From Bacteroides_E sp964583185 (lineage in GTDB: Bacteria; Bacteroidota; Bacteroidia; Bacteroidales; Bacteroidaceae), in NCBI GenBank assembly GCA_964583185.1, contig CAZOVL010000100.1, forward strand, positions 1 through 8,814: 8,814 nucleotides of DNA. The letters are read 5' to 3'. Positions 1 through 6,210 of the stretch are shown piece by piece (the stretch's first letter is position 1; each line of letters starts with the position of its first letter). The notes under the pieces are model-generated. The model was not told the origin of the DNA and ran no database searches. It saw nothing but the letters and a program-made list of their open reading frames with translations. A program made the translations under genes and the position numbers.

Positions 1-22
1 GTCCTAGACCGAGCACCCTTCA

Positions 23-53
23 GTCCTAGACCGACAGGCCTTCGGTCTAGGAC
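23..53. repeat. Perfect 12-bp inverted repeat with a 7-nt loop
   Basis: GTCCTAGACCGA at 23-34 is the exact reverse complement of TCGGTCTAGGAC at 42-53, and the loop is CAGGCCT. The copy at 1-12 could pair with the same right arm, so two alternative hairpins are possible. No T-run follows within the window on either strand, so it does not look like a standard intrinsic terminator. It is formed by repeat units 2 and 3 of the array. Confidence 0.75.
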
Positions 54-62
54 CGAGGGGGC

Positions 63-79
63 ATAGGTCTAAGACCTAT
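63..79. repeat. 17-bp near-perfect palindrome
   Basis: ATAGGTCT at 63-70 and AGACCTAT at 72-79 are reverse complements around a single central A at 71. It includes the core of repeat unit 4. The symmetry suits a dimeric DNA-binding protein, or a hairpin with a 6-bp stem and 5-nt loop. No binding protein can be inferred. Confidence 0.6.
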
Positions 80-106
80 AAAAAGAAAACCTTGTAAAGT
101 GGTTTT
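80..106 (-). terminator. Possible weak intrinsic terminator of the dxs-trkA-trkH transcript
   Basis: On the minus strand, AAAACC (106-101) can pair with GGTTTT (91-86) across a 9-nt loop, and the stem runs into a T-rich stretch (TTTTCTTTTT, 89-80). It lies about 108 nt beyond the trkH stop. The stem is only 6 bp and AT-rich, so this is a tentative call. Confidence 0.3.
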
Positions 107-147
107 AAAAGTTATTTGCTATCATATAGTGGGCGGATTTATACTGA

Positions 148-185
148 GAAAAATTACCACTACATAGAGCTTTTTTTTCTATGTA
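148..185 (-). terminator. AT-rich hairpin just downstream of trkH, candidate terminator
   Basis: TACATAGA at 161-168 and TCTATGTA at 178-185 form a perfect 8-bp stem with a 9-nt loop made mostly of T on the plus strand. Read on the minus strand it starts about 29 nt after the trkH stop codon and is followed, after GTGG, by TAATTTTTC (156-148). The T-run is offset from the stem and the stem is weak, so it may instead be a 3'-end stabilising hairpin. Confidence 0.35.
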
Positions 186-213
186 AAAGAGGTTGGGATG
201 GGAGCCATTTTAT

Positions 214-1665
214 TTAGTTCTTGCTCCAAAACCCGGGTGTGAACAGCAGAAGTACACTGAAAAGCTCTAATCTACCTAAAAGCATCAAGCCGGAACACCA
301 CCATTTAACAATATCGGGCAATCCACTCCAAGAAAAGGCAGGACCAAATCTTCCTAATCCGGGACCTGCATTACTAATTGAGGAAATAGAGACACCTACC
401 GCTTCTTCCATTGTTAATCCAAATTGTTGAAATATGAGTATGCTTATAAAAGTAAAGGTTAAATAAAGAAAGAGGAAAGCTAAAACCGTTGATTGTATGG
501 TGTTGGGTATAATTGCTTTATTTATTCTAACGGGAAGAACGGCATTAGGATGAATAATGTGTTTAAATTCGTTCTTTGTAATTTTAGCTAATATAGCTAA
601 ACGGATACATTTTATACCACCCGATGTACTTCCTGCACACGCTCCAACTAGTATGGTTATTAATAATACCCCCCAAGCTATGGGTTGCCAAGTGGTATAA
701 TCGGTAGTAACAAATCCTGTGGAAGTATGTAGTGACGCGATTTGAAAAAGGGAGGTTCGTATGGAATATTCCAAGGGTTCTTTATCCATAAAATAAAGCG
801 TAGAAGCAATAAGTGTACTGAAGAACAAGACAGAAAACACATATAGTTTCAGCTCGTCTTCTTCCCTTAACTTTTTAAATTTCCCATTGATAAATAATAT
901 ATAAAGAGAGAAGTTGATTCCCGATAAGAACATAAAAAGGGTAATTATATATTCTATGTAAGGAGAATTATAGAAAGCAATACTGTCTTGTTTTGTGGAA
1001 AACCCTCCGGTACTGGTTGTGCTTAATGAGTGGCAAATGCTATCGAATAAACTCATATCTCCTAAATAGAGTAACAGTGTTTCTAAAAGAGTCATTCCAG
1101 TATATATTAGCCAAATCCACTTGGCTGTAACTCCAATGCGTGGATGAACTTTTTCGTGTGGTATTCCTGTGGCTTCAGCAGCAAATAATTGTACTCCACT
1201 GACACCAAAAAAAGGAAGCACTGCAATAGTGAAGAATATAATTCCTAAACCTCCTATCCATTGGGTTAAACTACGCCAGAAAAGGAGCCCGTGAGGAAGT
1301 TCTTCTATGTTGTCTAAAATGGTACACCCTGTGCTGGTAACTCCCGACATCGATTCAAAAAAGGCATCGGTTATGGAAGGTATATATCCACTGATATAGA
1401 AAGGAAGCATAGCAAAAGCTGAAACAACAATCCAGCTTATAGAAACAATGATGTATCCATCTTTTCTGTTGAGTTCTTTATTGCTGTTTCTTCCTATAAA
1501 ATAAAGGATTAAGCCAACGGTTAATGTGATGCCGGCAGTGAGTAAGAAACTATTCAAATCGTCTTCTTGGTAGAAGAGTGCAACTCCTGCACTTAGTAAT
1601 AGCATTCCGGTTACAATGAGTAACAGAGATCCCATTACATTAAGTATTGCTCTATGATTAATCAT
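214..1665 (-). CDS. trkH: Trk-type K+ uptake channel subunit TrkH
   Basis: This 483-residue protein is the pore-forming inner-membrane subunit of a Trk/Ktr potassium uptake system, and its length is the usual one for TrkH. It is hydrophobic throughout and shows the four pore-loop signatures of the superfamily: TSTG at residues 110-113, TSTGGF at 217-222, TSTGF at 314-318 and SNAGPG at 431-436. The glycine-rich segment GACAGSTSGG (341-350) fits the intramembrane gating loop after the third pore repeat. The C-terminal GRLELF (464-469) is also typical. A basic cytoplasmic loop (about 261-274) separates membrane segments. Two extra N-terminal membrane segments (about 8-30 and 39-57) fit TrkH better than the shorter KtrB. 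The ATG lies 3 nt after the trkA stop, so it is almost certainly cotranscribed with its regulator. No frameshift or truncation was seen. Confidence 0.95.
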   Translation of the reverse strand: MINHRAILNVMGSLLLIVTGMLLLSAGVALFYQEDDLNSFLLTAGITLTVGLILYFIGRNSNKELNRKDGYIIVSISWIVVSAFAMLPFYISGYIPSITDAFFESMSGVTSTGCTILDNIEELPHGLLFWRSLTQWIGGLGIIFFTIAVLPFFGVSGVQLFAAEATGIPHEKVHPRIGVTAKWIWLIYTGMTLLETLLLYLGDMSLFDSICHSLSTTSTGGFSTKQDSIAFYNSPYIEYIITLFMFLSGINFSLYILFINGKFKKLREEDELKLYVFSVLFFSTLIASTLYFMDKEPLEYSIRTSLFQIASLHTSTGFVTTDYTTWQPIAWGVLLITILVGACAGSTSGGIKCIRLAILAKITKNEFKHIIHPNAVLPVRINKAIIPNTIQSTVLAFLFLYLTFTFISILIFQQFGLTMEEAVGVSISSISNAGPGLGRFGPAFSWSGLPDIVKWWCSGLMLLGRLELFSVLLLFTPGFWSKN

Positions 1666-1668
1666 TGT

Positions 1669-3009
1669 TTAGTTGAAGAACTTTTCTATTTTTTTTATCA
1701 TCATACTCAAGCAAAACACCACAACGTGGTCTCCGGGCTGGATTAAGGTGTCTCCTGTAACCAGTATACCTTTTCCGTCTCTAACTAACCCTCCAATGAT
1801 ACTTTCTTTAGGAAGAGGTAAGTCTTTTACTAGATGCTTTGTAATTATGGAGTTGGGCTTCACTGTAAATTCAGCAACATCAGCATCTGCCAAGGTTAAA
1901 CTTTTTACATTAGAAACGTCCGCACTCAATAGTAATTGGTAGATGTAGCTGGCTGCAATTTTTTTCTTGTTAATAATGGTACCAATATCTAGACTTTCAG
2001 CCATTGCTATGTAATCTATATTCTCAACTTCTGCAACACTTTTTTCCACTCCCATACGTTTGGCAGCTAAACAAGCCAAAATGTTGGTTTCTGAATTTTC
2101 TGTTAAGGCAATAAAAGCATCGGTATGTCTAATCCCTTCTTCCTCCAGCAAGTCTAAGTCTCGGGCATCACCATTTATAATTAGTATTCTACTATCTAAT
2201 TGTTCTGTTAATAAGTTACACTGATCTAAGTTATTCTCTATCAGTTTAACTTTCATATAATCGGGGAGTTGTTCTGCTGTTTTTTGAGCAATGCGACCAC
2301 TACCCATAATAATAACACTCTTCACATCAGGATATTTCTCTTTACCGGTGATTTTACGAATGTAAGGAATGTATTTATGTGTTGTAGTGAAATAGACAAT
2401 GTCATTCAGTAATATCTTTTCATTACCTCGAGGTATAATGGTTTTATTGCCTCTTTTTATTGTCACCACATAATAAGGTGTATTTTCCCTATCCAGTTCA
2501 CTTAAAGGAGTATCTAATATTTCGGATTTATCTCTGATTTTAACTCCAATTAAAATTAAAGCTCCATCGGAAAACTCCCACCATTGCCTAATCCAACTGA
2601 TTTTAACCGATGCAACAATTTCTTTTGCCGCTAATATTTCCGGGGAAATTAAAGCATCTACCCCTATTTTGCGGAAGAACTCCTTGTTTTTGGGTTGCAA
2701 GTATTCATAGTTACTAATTCTAGCTACCGTTTTTATAGCTCCTAAGTTACTCGCTAGCATACAGGCAGTTATATTCCTAGATTCATCGGGGGTAACCGCT
2801 ATAAATAAATCAGCCTTATGGCTACCCGCTTCTTGTAATGCAACAATTGATGTAGCTGAGCCAATAACAGTCAGCAAGTCGAGATTTAAACTTAATAAGC
2901 TTAATTTCTCTTCATCCTCATCAATCAGTGTAATGTTGTGTCTTTCATCGGACAAGAGACGAGCTAAATGAGTTCCAACAGCTCCTGCTCCGGCAATAAC
3001 GATGTTCAT
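1669..3009 (-). CDS. trkA: Trk system K+ uptake regulator TrkA (two RCK domains)
   Basis: This 446-residue cytoplasmic protein gates TrkH in response to bound NAD(H) or other nucleotides. It has the full tandem TrkA architecture. The first Rossmann (RCK-N) domain opens with GAGAVG at residues 7-12 and has the acidic end of beta-2 at D30, followed by a TrkA-C region (about 141-223). The second Rossmann domain has GSGRIA at 236-241 and E258, followed by a second TrkA-C region (about 366-446). Its length is close to the roughly 458 residues of the E. coli protein, and it is unlike the single-RCK KtrA. The start gives an N-terminus that enters the first beta strand directly (MNIVIAGAG). No Shine-Dalgarno is visible; the region before the ATG is A/T-rich, as is common in Bacteroidota. 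It lies 34 nt after dxs and 3 nt before trkH. Confidence 0.95.
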   Translation of the reverse strand: MNIVIAGAGAVGTHLARLLSDERHNITLIDEDEEKLSLLSLNLDLLTVIGSATSIVALQEAGSHKADLFIAVTPDESRNITACMLASNLGAIKTVARISNYEYLQPKNKEFFRKIGVDALISPEILAAKEIVASVKISWIRQWWEFSDGALILIGVKIRDKSEILDTPLSELDRENTPYYVVTIKRGNKTIIPRGNEKILLNDIVYFTTTHKYIPYIRKITGKEKYPDVKSVIIMGSGRIAQKTAEQLPDYMKVKLIENNLDQCNLLTEQLDSRILIINGDARDLDLLEEEGIRHTDAFIALTENSETNILACLAAKRMGVEKSVAEVENIDYIAMAESLDIGTIINKKKIAASYIYQLLLSADVSNVKSLTLADADVAEFTVKPNSIITKHLVKDLPLPKESIIGGLVRDGKGILVTGDTLIQPGDHVVVFCLSMMIKKIEKFFN

Positions 3010-3043
3010 TAGTTAGTTTTTTTAATTTTAAAGATACGGAGAA

Positions 3044-4945
3044 TTAGATGAGATTATATATTTCTTTTAAAATTCCTTCTTTATCCATTCCACAAATGTG
3101 GTAGAGTTGTTCCACTGTACCATGTTCAATAAATTCATCGGGCACACCAATTCGTTTAAGTGTGGGTTTATAGTTGTTTTCGGAGAAAAACTCCAAAATA
3201 GCACTTCCCATTCCTCCTTTTTTCATTCCATCTTCAATGGTAATAATTTTATCAAATTGTGAACCTATTGTATGGAGCATTTCTTCATCTAATGGTTTTA
3301 AGAAACGCAAATCATAATGAGCAATTGAAATGGAACGTTCTTTTTCGGCTTCCTGAATGGCTTCTGATGCAAGTACTCCAATAGGGCCTAGGGTTATGAT
3401 GGCTAAATCTTTACCTTCTTTCAGTGTACGTCCTTTGCCTATTTCTATCTCTTCAAAAGGGCATTCCCAATTTGCTATACATCCTCTGCCTCTTGGATAA
3501 CGAATAGCAAAAGCACCCTTGTTAGGTAGTTGTGCTGTGTACATTAACTTGCGTAGTTCGTGTTCGTCCATTGGAGAAGCTATGGTTAAGTGGGGGATTG
3601 GACGTAAATAAGTTAAGTCGAAAACCCCATGGTGAGTCGGTCCATCCTCTCCAACCAATCCTGCTCTGTCTATGCAAAAAACAACAGGGAGGTTTTCTAT
3701 AGCTACATCGTGAATGATATTGTCGTATGCTCTTTGCATAAATGAGGAGTAGATGTTACAGAAAGGTTGCATACCATCAGTAGCTAATCCTCCGGAAAAA
3801 GTTACAGCGTGTCCTTCGGCTATACCAACATCAAAGGCCCTATCCGGCATCTCATTCATAAGTATATTTAATGAAGACCCGGTAGGCATAGCCGGAGTTA
3901 TACCTACAATTTTCTCATTTTGCTTAGCTAACTCCAGTAATGTATAGCCAAAAACATCTTGAAACCGAGGAGGTAATCCTTTGGGTTCATTTGTTAATCG
4001 TTCACCGGTCATTGGGTTGAATTTACCCGGAGCGTGCCATAATGTGGCTTCTTTTTCAGCCGGTTTAAACCCTTTGCCTTTTATGGTGTGTAGGTGCAAA
4101 ATCTTTGGACCTTGCATATTTTTGATGTCTTGAAAAACACGGGTTATATTTTCTATGTCGTGTCCATCAATTGGACCAAAATATCTTATGTTTAATCCTT
4201 CAAATACATTTTGCTGTTTAGCAGCTATGGATTTTATGCTGTTTGCAAAACGAATCAGTGCTTTTCTTCGGTCATCATTTAATATGCCAATCTTATGTAA
4301 AGCTTTTGAGGCTTTAAAGCGTAATTCATTGTATCGGTTGGAAGTATTGAGGTTAAATAAATACTCCTTCATTCCTCCTACACTACGATCAATAGACATA
4401 TCATTGTCATTTAAGATAATGAGAAGATTGTTGGGAGTAGAAGAAGCATTGTTTAATCCTTCAAAAGCTAATCCACCACTCATTGATCCGTCTCCAATAA
4501 CTGCTACTATATGTCTGTCTGATTCTCCCTTTTTTTGAGCAGCCACAGCCATGCCTAGTGCTGCTGAAATGGAGTTGGATGCGTGTCCACTTGTAAAAGT
4601 ATCGTATTCACTCTCTTCCGGAGAAGGAAAAGGGCGGATGCCATTCAGTTTTCTATTTGTGTTAAAAACCTCTTTGCGTCCGGTAAGTATTTTATGTCCA
4701 TAGGCTTGATGTCCAACATCCCATACAATCCGATCGTATGGTGTGTTAAAAACATAGTGCAGTGCCACAGTTAATTCAACTGTTCCTAGGCTGGCCCCAA
4801 AGTGTCCGGGGTTACAAGAAAGCTCAGCAATGATGTCTTGTCGTAATTCATCACATACCTGTGTTAGTTGTTCAGGTTTTAGCTTTCGTAAATCCTCCGG
4901 ATAATGTATAGTGTCTAATAATTTATATTCTGAATTAATTTCCAT
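3044..4945 (-). CDS. dxs: 1-deoxy-D-xylulose-5-phosphate synthase
   Basis: This 633-residue, thiamine-diphosphate-dependent cytoplasmic enzyme condenses pyruvate with glyceraldehyde 3-phosphate, the first step of the MEP isoprenoid pathway. The transketolase-like domains occur in order. In the N-terminal part are NPGHFG (45-50, active-site H48), DVGHQAYGHK (76-85), and the ThDP/Mg motif GDGSMSGG (151-158) with NDND (179-182). RYFGPIDGHD (254-263) and WHAPGKF (303-309) follow. The pyrimidine-binding domain has GIAEGH (374-379, catalytic E377) and DRAGLVGEDGPTHHG (426-440), and the C-terminal transketolase domain carries the region around PLDEEML (551-557). Length is normal for the family (E. 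coli about 620) and all key residues are present. It is first in the probable dxs-trkA-trkH operon, behind its own putative promoter, with no obvious Shine-Dalgarno before the ATG. Confidence 0.97.
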   Translation of the reverse strand: MEINSEYKLLDTIHYPEDLRKLKPEQLTQVCDELRQDIIAELSCNPGHFGASLGTVELTVALHYVFNTPYDRIVWDVGHQAYGHKILTGRKEVFNTNRKLNGIRPFPSPEESEYDTFTSGHASNSISAALGMAVAAQKKGESDRHIVAVIGDGSMSGGLAFEGLNNASSTPNNLLIILNDNDMSIDRSVGGMKEYLFNLNTSNRYNELRFKASKALHKIGILNDDRRKALIRFANSIKSIAAKQQNVFEGLNIRYFGPIDGHDIENITRVFQDIKNMQGPKILHLHTIKGKGFKPAEKEATLWHAPGKFNPMTGERLTNEPKGLPPRFQDVFGYTLLELAKQNEKIVGITPAMPTGSSLNILMNEMPDRAFDVGIAEGHAVTFSGGLATDGMQPFCNIYSSFMQRAYDNIIHDVAIENLPVVFCIDRAGLVGEDGPTHHGVFDLTYLRPIPHLTIASPMDEHELRKLMYTAQLPNKGAFAIRYPRGRGCIANWECPFEEIEIGKGRTLKEGKDLAIITLGPIGVLASEAIQEAEKERSISIAHYDLRFLKPLDEEMLHTIGSQFDKIITIEDGMKKGGMGSAILEFFSENNYKPTLKRIGVPDEFIEHGTVEQLYHICGMDKEGILKEIYNLI

Positions 4946-4968
4946 TTTATATGCTCAATAAAACAGGG

Positions 4969-4976
4969 CAAAGCTA
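4969..4976 (-). promoter_or_regulatory. Putative Bacteroidota -7 box for dxs-trkA-trkH
   Basis: On the minus strand TAGCTTTG matches TAnnTTTG exactly. It ends 23 nt before the dxs ATG, implying a leader of roughly 15-20 nt. The usual TTG-type -33 element is not exact: GTGTGG lies at 5002-4997, about 20 nt upstream. This is the only exact match on this strand found by eye between the two divergent genes. Confidence 0.5.
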
Positions 4977-5191
4977 CTAAAATTAAAGCTATAGAGCCAC
5001 ACTTTTAGTCTTAATTTAGTTTTACAAGATCTTCATTTACTCTTTTCATATATACAAATTAAGAGCGAGTTTTGTTCTGTACTCTTTATTATTTAATGCA
5101 TGATATTAAACGATCTGTTTTTTCGTGTCCATACTACTGTGTAATTTTTCTTAATTGTAAATAGGAGAGGTGAACTCTCTAAGTTAATTAT
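4977..5191. promoter_or_regulatory. Divergent intergenic region between the two putative -7 boxes
   Basis: This AT-rich spacer separates the dxs promoter from the GSCFA/murF-alr promoter. I see no plausible small gene, RNA gene or riboswitch in it. Imperfect short inverted repeats occur, for example AAGAG at 5061-5065 with CTCTT at 5082-5086, but none is strong. The only compact symmetric element is at 5165-5179 and is listed separately. Confidence 0.5.
5165..5179. promoter_or_regulatory. Small inverted repeat upstream of the plus-strand -7 box, possible operator
   Basis: GAGAG (5165-5169) and CTCTC (5175-5179) flank GTGAA. The dyad sits where the -33 region of the putative plus-strand promoter would fall, so a bound regulator could block or replace RNA polymerase contacts there. 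A 5-bp arm can occur by chance, so this is speculative. Confidence 0.25.
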
Positions 5192-5199
5192 TATATTTG
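5192..5199 (+). promoter_or_regulatory. Putative Bacteroidota -7 box for the GSCFA-murF/alr genes
   Basis: TATATTTG is an exact TAnnTTTG match. It ends 24 nt before the ATG chosen for the GSCFA gene, giving a predicted leader of about 15-20 nt. The matching -33 TTG is absent; GGTGAA lies in that position. The box includes the TTG at 5197 that could otherwise serve as an upstream start codon, which argues against that start. Confidence 0.5.
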
Positions 5200-5223
5200 T
5201 TTAAAGAAAAGATAAAAGGTAAT

Positions 5224-6210
5224 ATGCAATTTACTACAGAGGTTAGAATAGATACCAATGTGCTTGATGTTAACCATAGTCATTCCATTTTATTAATGGG
5301 GTCTTGTTTTGTTGAACATATAGGTGAAAAATTAAAAGGGGCCAAATTCAATGCTTTGATTAACCCTTATGGTGTACTATACAATCCAATGTCTATTGTG
5401 ACATCGTTAAAAGAGATGCTGAATAATACTCCATATAATTTGAGTAGCCTGTTTTTCTATCAAGGATTGTGGCATAGTGCAATGCATCATAGTGTGTTTT
5501 CCGGTGCATCTAAAGAGAAAGTGTTGGAAAACATTAATGATGCACTGAATGAAGCCCATTTGTTTTTGAAGCAGACAGATTACTTGGTTGTTACATTGGG
5601 TTCCTCGTGGGTGTATTTTGATAAAACTCATCATCAGATAGTGGGTAATTGTCACAAACAGCCGGAACATCTTTTTAATAGACAACTGGTTGAGGTTGAT
5701 GAAATTGTTAATGAATGGAACAAGGTTATAGAGTTGTTGTTGGCAGTTAACCCTAATCTGAAAATACTTTTTACTGTAAGTCCCATTCGGCATGTTCGTG
5801 ATGGATTACATGGCAATCAGTTAAGTAAATCCACTCTCTTATTGAGTATTCATAAATTACAAGAGCAAAGAAAAAACACCGTGTATTATTTCCCTGCGTA
5901 TGAAATTATGTTGGATGAGTTGAGAGATTATCGGTTTTATGCTGACGATATGTGTCATCCATCAGGGCTTGCTGTAGATTATATATGGGAAAAATTTATC
6001 CATTTTGCTATCTCTGTTCAATCACAAGATTTGATAAAAGAGTGTGAGAAAATAAAAAAAGCACTCAATCATCGCCCTTTTAACCCAGAAAGTGAAAAAC
6101 ATCAAGAGTTTTTGAAAAATCTTTTGGAAAAAATAGAAGCACTTTCCAAAAGATATCCCAATTTAGCATTTAATAAAGAAATAGAATTATGCCATACTCA
6201 ATTGATTTAA
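5224..6210 (+). CDS. GSCFA-domain protein, SGNH-like putative hydrolase
   Basis: This 328-residue protein belongs to the GSCFA family, whose biochemical role is not established to my knowledge. The namesake block appears as MGSCFVEHIGEKL (residues 25-37), with V instead of the usual A in GSCFA. NPYGVLYNP (47-55), LWHS (82-85), TLGSSW (124-129), NCHKQP (142-147), SPIRHVRDGL (186-195) and DYRFYADDMCHPS (235-247) follow. The GS block near the N-terminus and the late D-x-x-H (D242, H245) resemble an SGNH/GDSL esterase active site, with S27 the likely nucleophile (inference). There is no signal peptide or membrane segment, so it is probably cytoplasmic. I chose the ATG at 5224 over an in-frame TTG at 5197 because AAAAGGT precedes it, the family start is of the MQFTTE type, and the TTG overlaps the putative promoter. 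Its last 22 nt overlap murF-alr. Confidence 0.88.
   Translation: MQFTTEVRIDTNVLDVNHSHSILLMGSCFVEHIGEKLKGAKFNALINPYGVLYNPMSIVTSLKEMLNNTPYNLSSLFFYQGLWHSAMHHSVFSGASKEKVLENINDALNEAHLFLKQTDYLVVTLGSSWVYFDKTHHQIVGNCHKQPEHLFNRQLVEVDEIVNEWNKVIELLLAVNPNLKILFTVSPIRHVRDGLHGNQLSKSTLLLSIHKLQEQRKNTVYYFPAYEIMLDELRDYRFYADDMCHPSGLAVDYIWEKFIHFAISVQSQDLIKECEKIKKALNHRPFNPESEKHQEFLKNLLEKIEALSKRYPNLAFNKEIELCHTQLI

Larger units (their letters stand above)
1..88. repeat. Degenerate 22-bp tandem array of GTC-N4-GACC dyads, cut by the window edge
   Basis: Four units start at 1, 23, 45 and 67, exactly 22 bp apart. Units 1 and 2 share the first 12 bases GTCCTAGACCGA and match at 17 of 22 positions by eye. Unit 3 begins GTCTAGGACCGA. 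Unit 4 keeps only the core GTCTAAGACC before the sequence turns A-rich. Each core is itself a short dyad (GTC/GAC arms), and the core of unit 3 is the reverse complement of that in units 1 and 2. The first 60 bases are about 63% G+C, against about 30% for the next 60. The array probably continues leftward outside the window. Its function is unknown. It could be an intergenic minisatellite, a cluster of protein-binding sites or a structured 3' region. Confidence 0.7.

Noticed and set aside
1..88. CRISPR array
   Set aside because: The units are only 22 bp apart with 10-12 bp of conserved core and no room for spacers of normal length; no cas genes are present.
1..88. Insertion-sequence terminal repeat or phage attachment site
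   Set aside because: No transposase or integrase, no matching copy elsewhere in the window and no target duplication. This cannot be fully excluded, because the element runs off the window edge.
221..430. Plus-strand open frame opposite the 3' end of trkH
   Set aside because: It is an antisense shadow of the conserved TrkH C-terminus (the SNAGPG and GRLELF region).
3010..3043. Internal promoter between dxs and trkA (TATCTTTA on the minus strand)
   Set aside because: It differs from TAnnTTTG at the final G and has no -33 partner; the short gap is better explained by cotranscription.
4155..4538. Plus-strand open frame of 127 codons inside dxs
   Set aside because: It lies wholly antisense to a well-supported dxs reading frame, and its translation resembles no family I recognise.
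5197..5223. In-frame TTG start that would add nine residues to the GSCFA protein
   Set aside because: The TTG lies inside the putative -7 box, has no ribosome-binding context, and the added residues do not resemble the family N-terminus. The ATG at 5224 is preceded by AAAAGGT.
5407..5793. Minus-strand open frame of 128 codons inside the GSCFA gene
   Set aside because: It is antisense to conserved GSCFA motifs and has no recognisable domain, promoter or start context.
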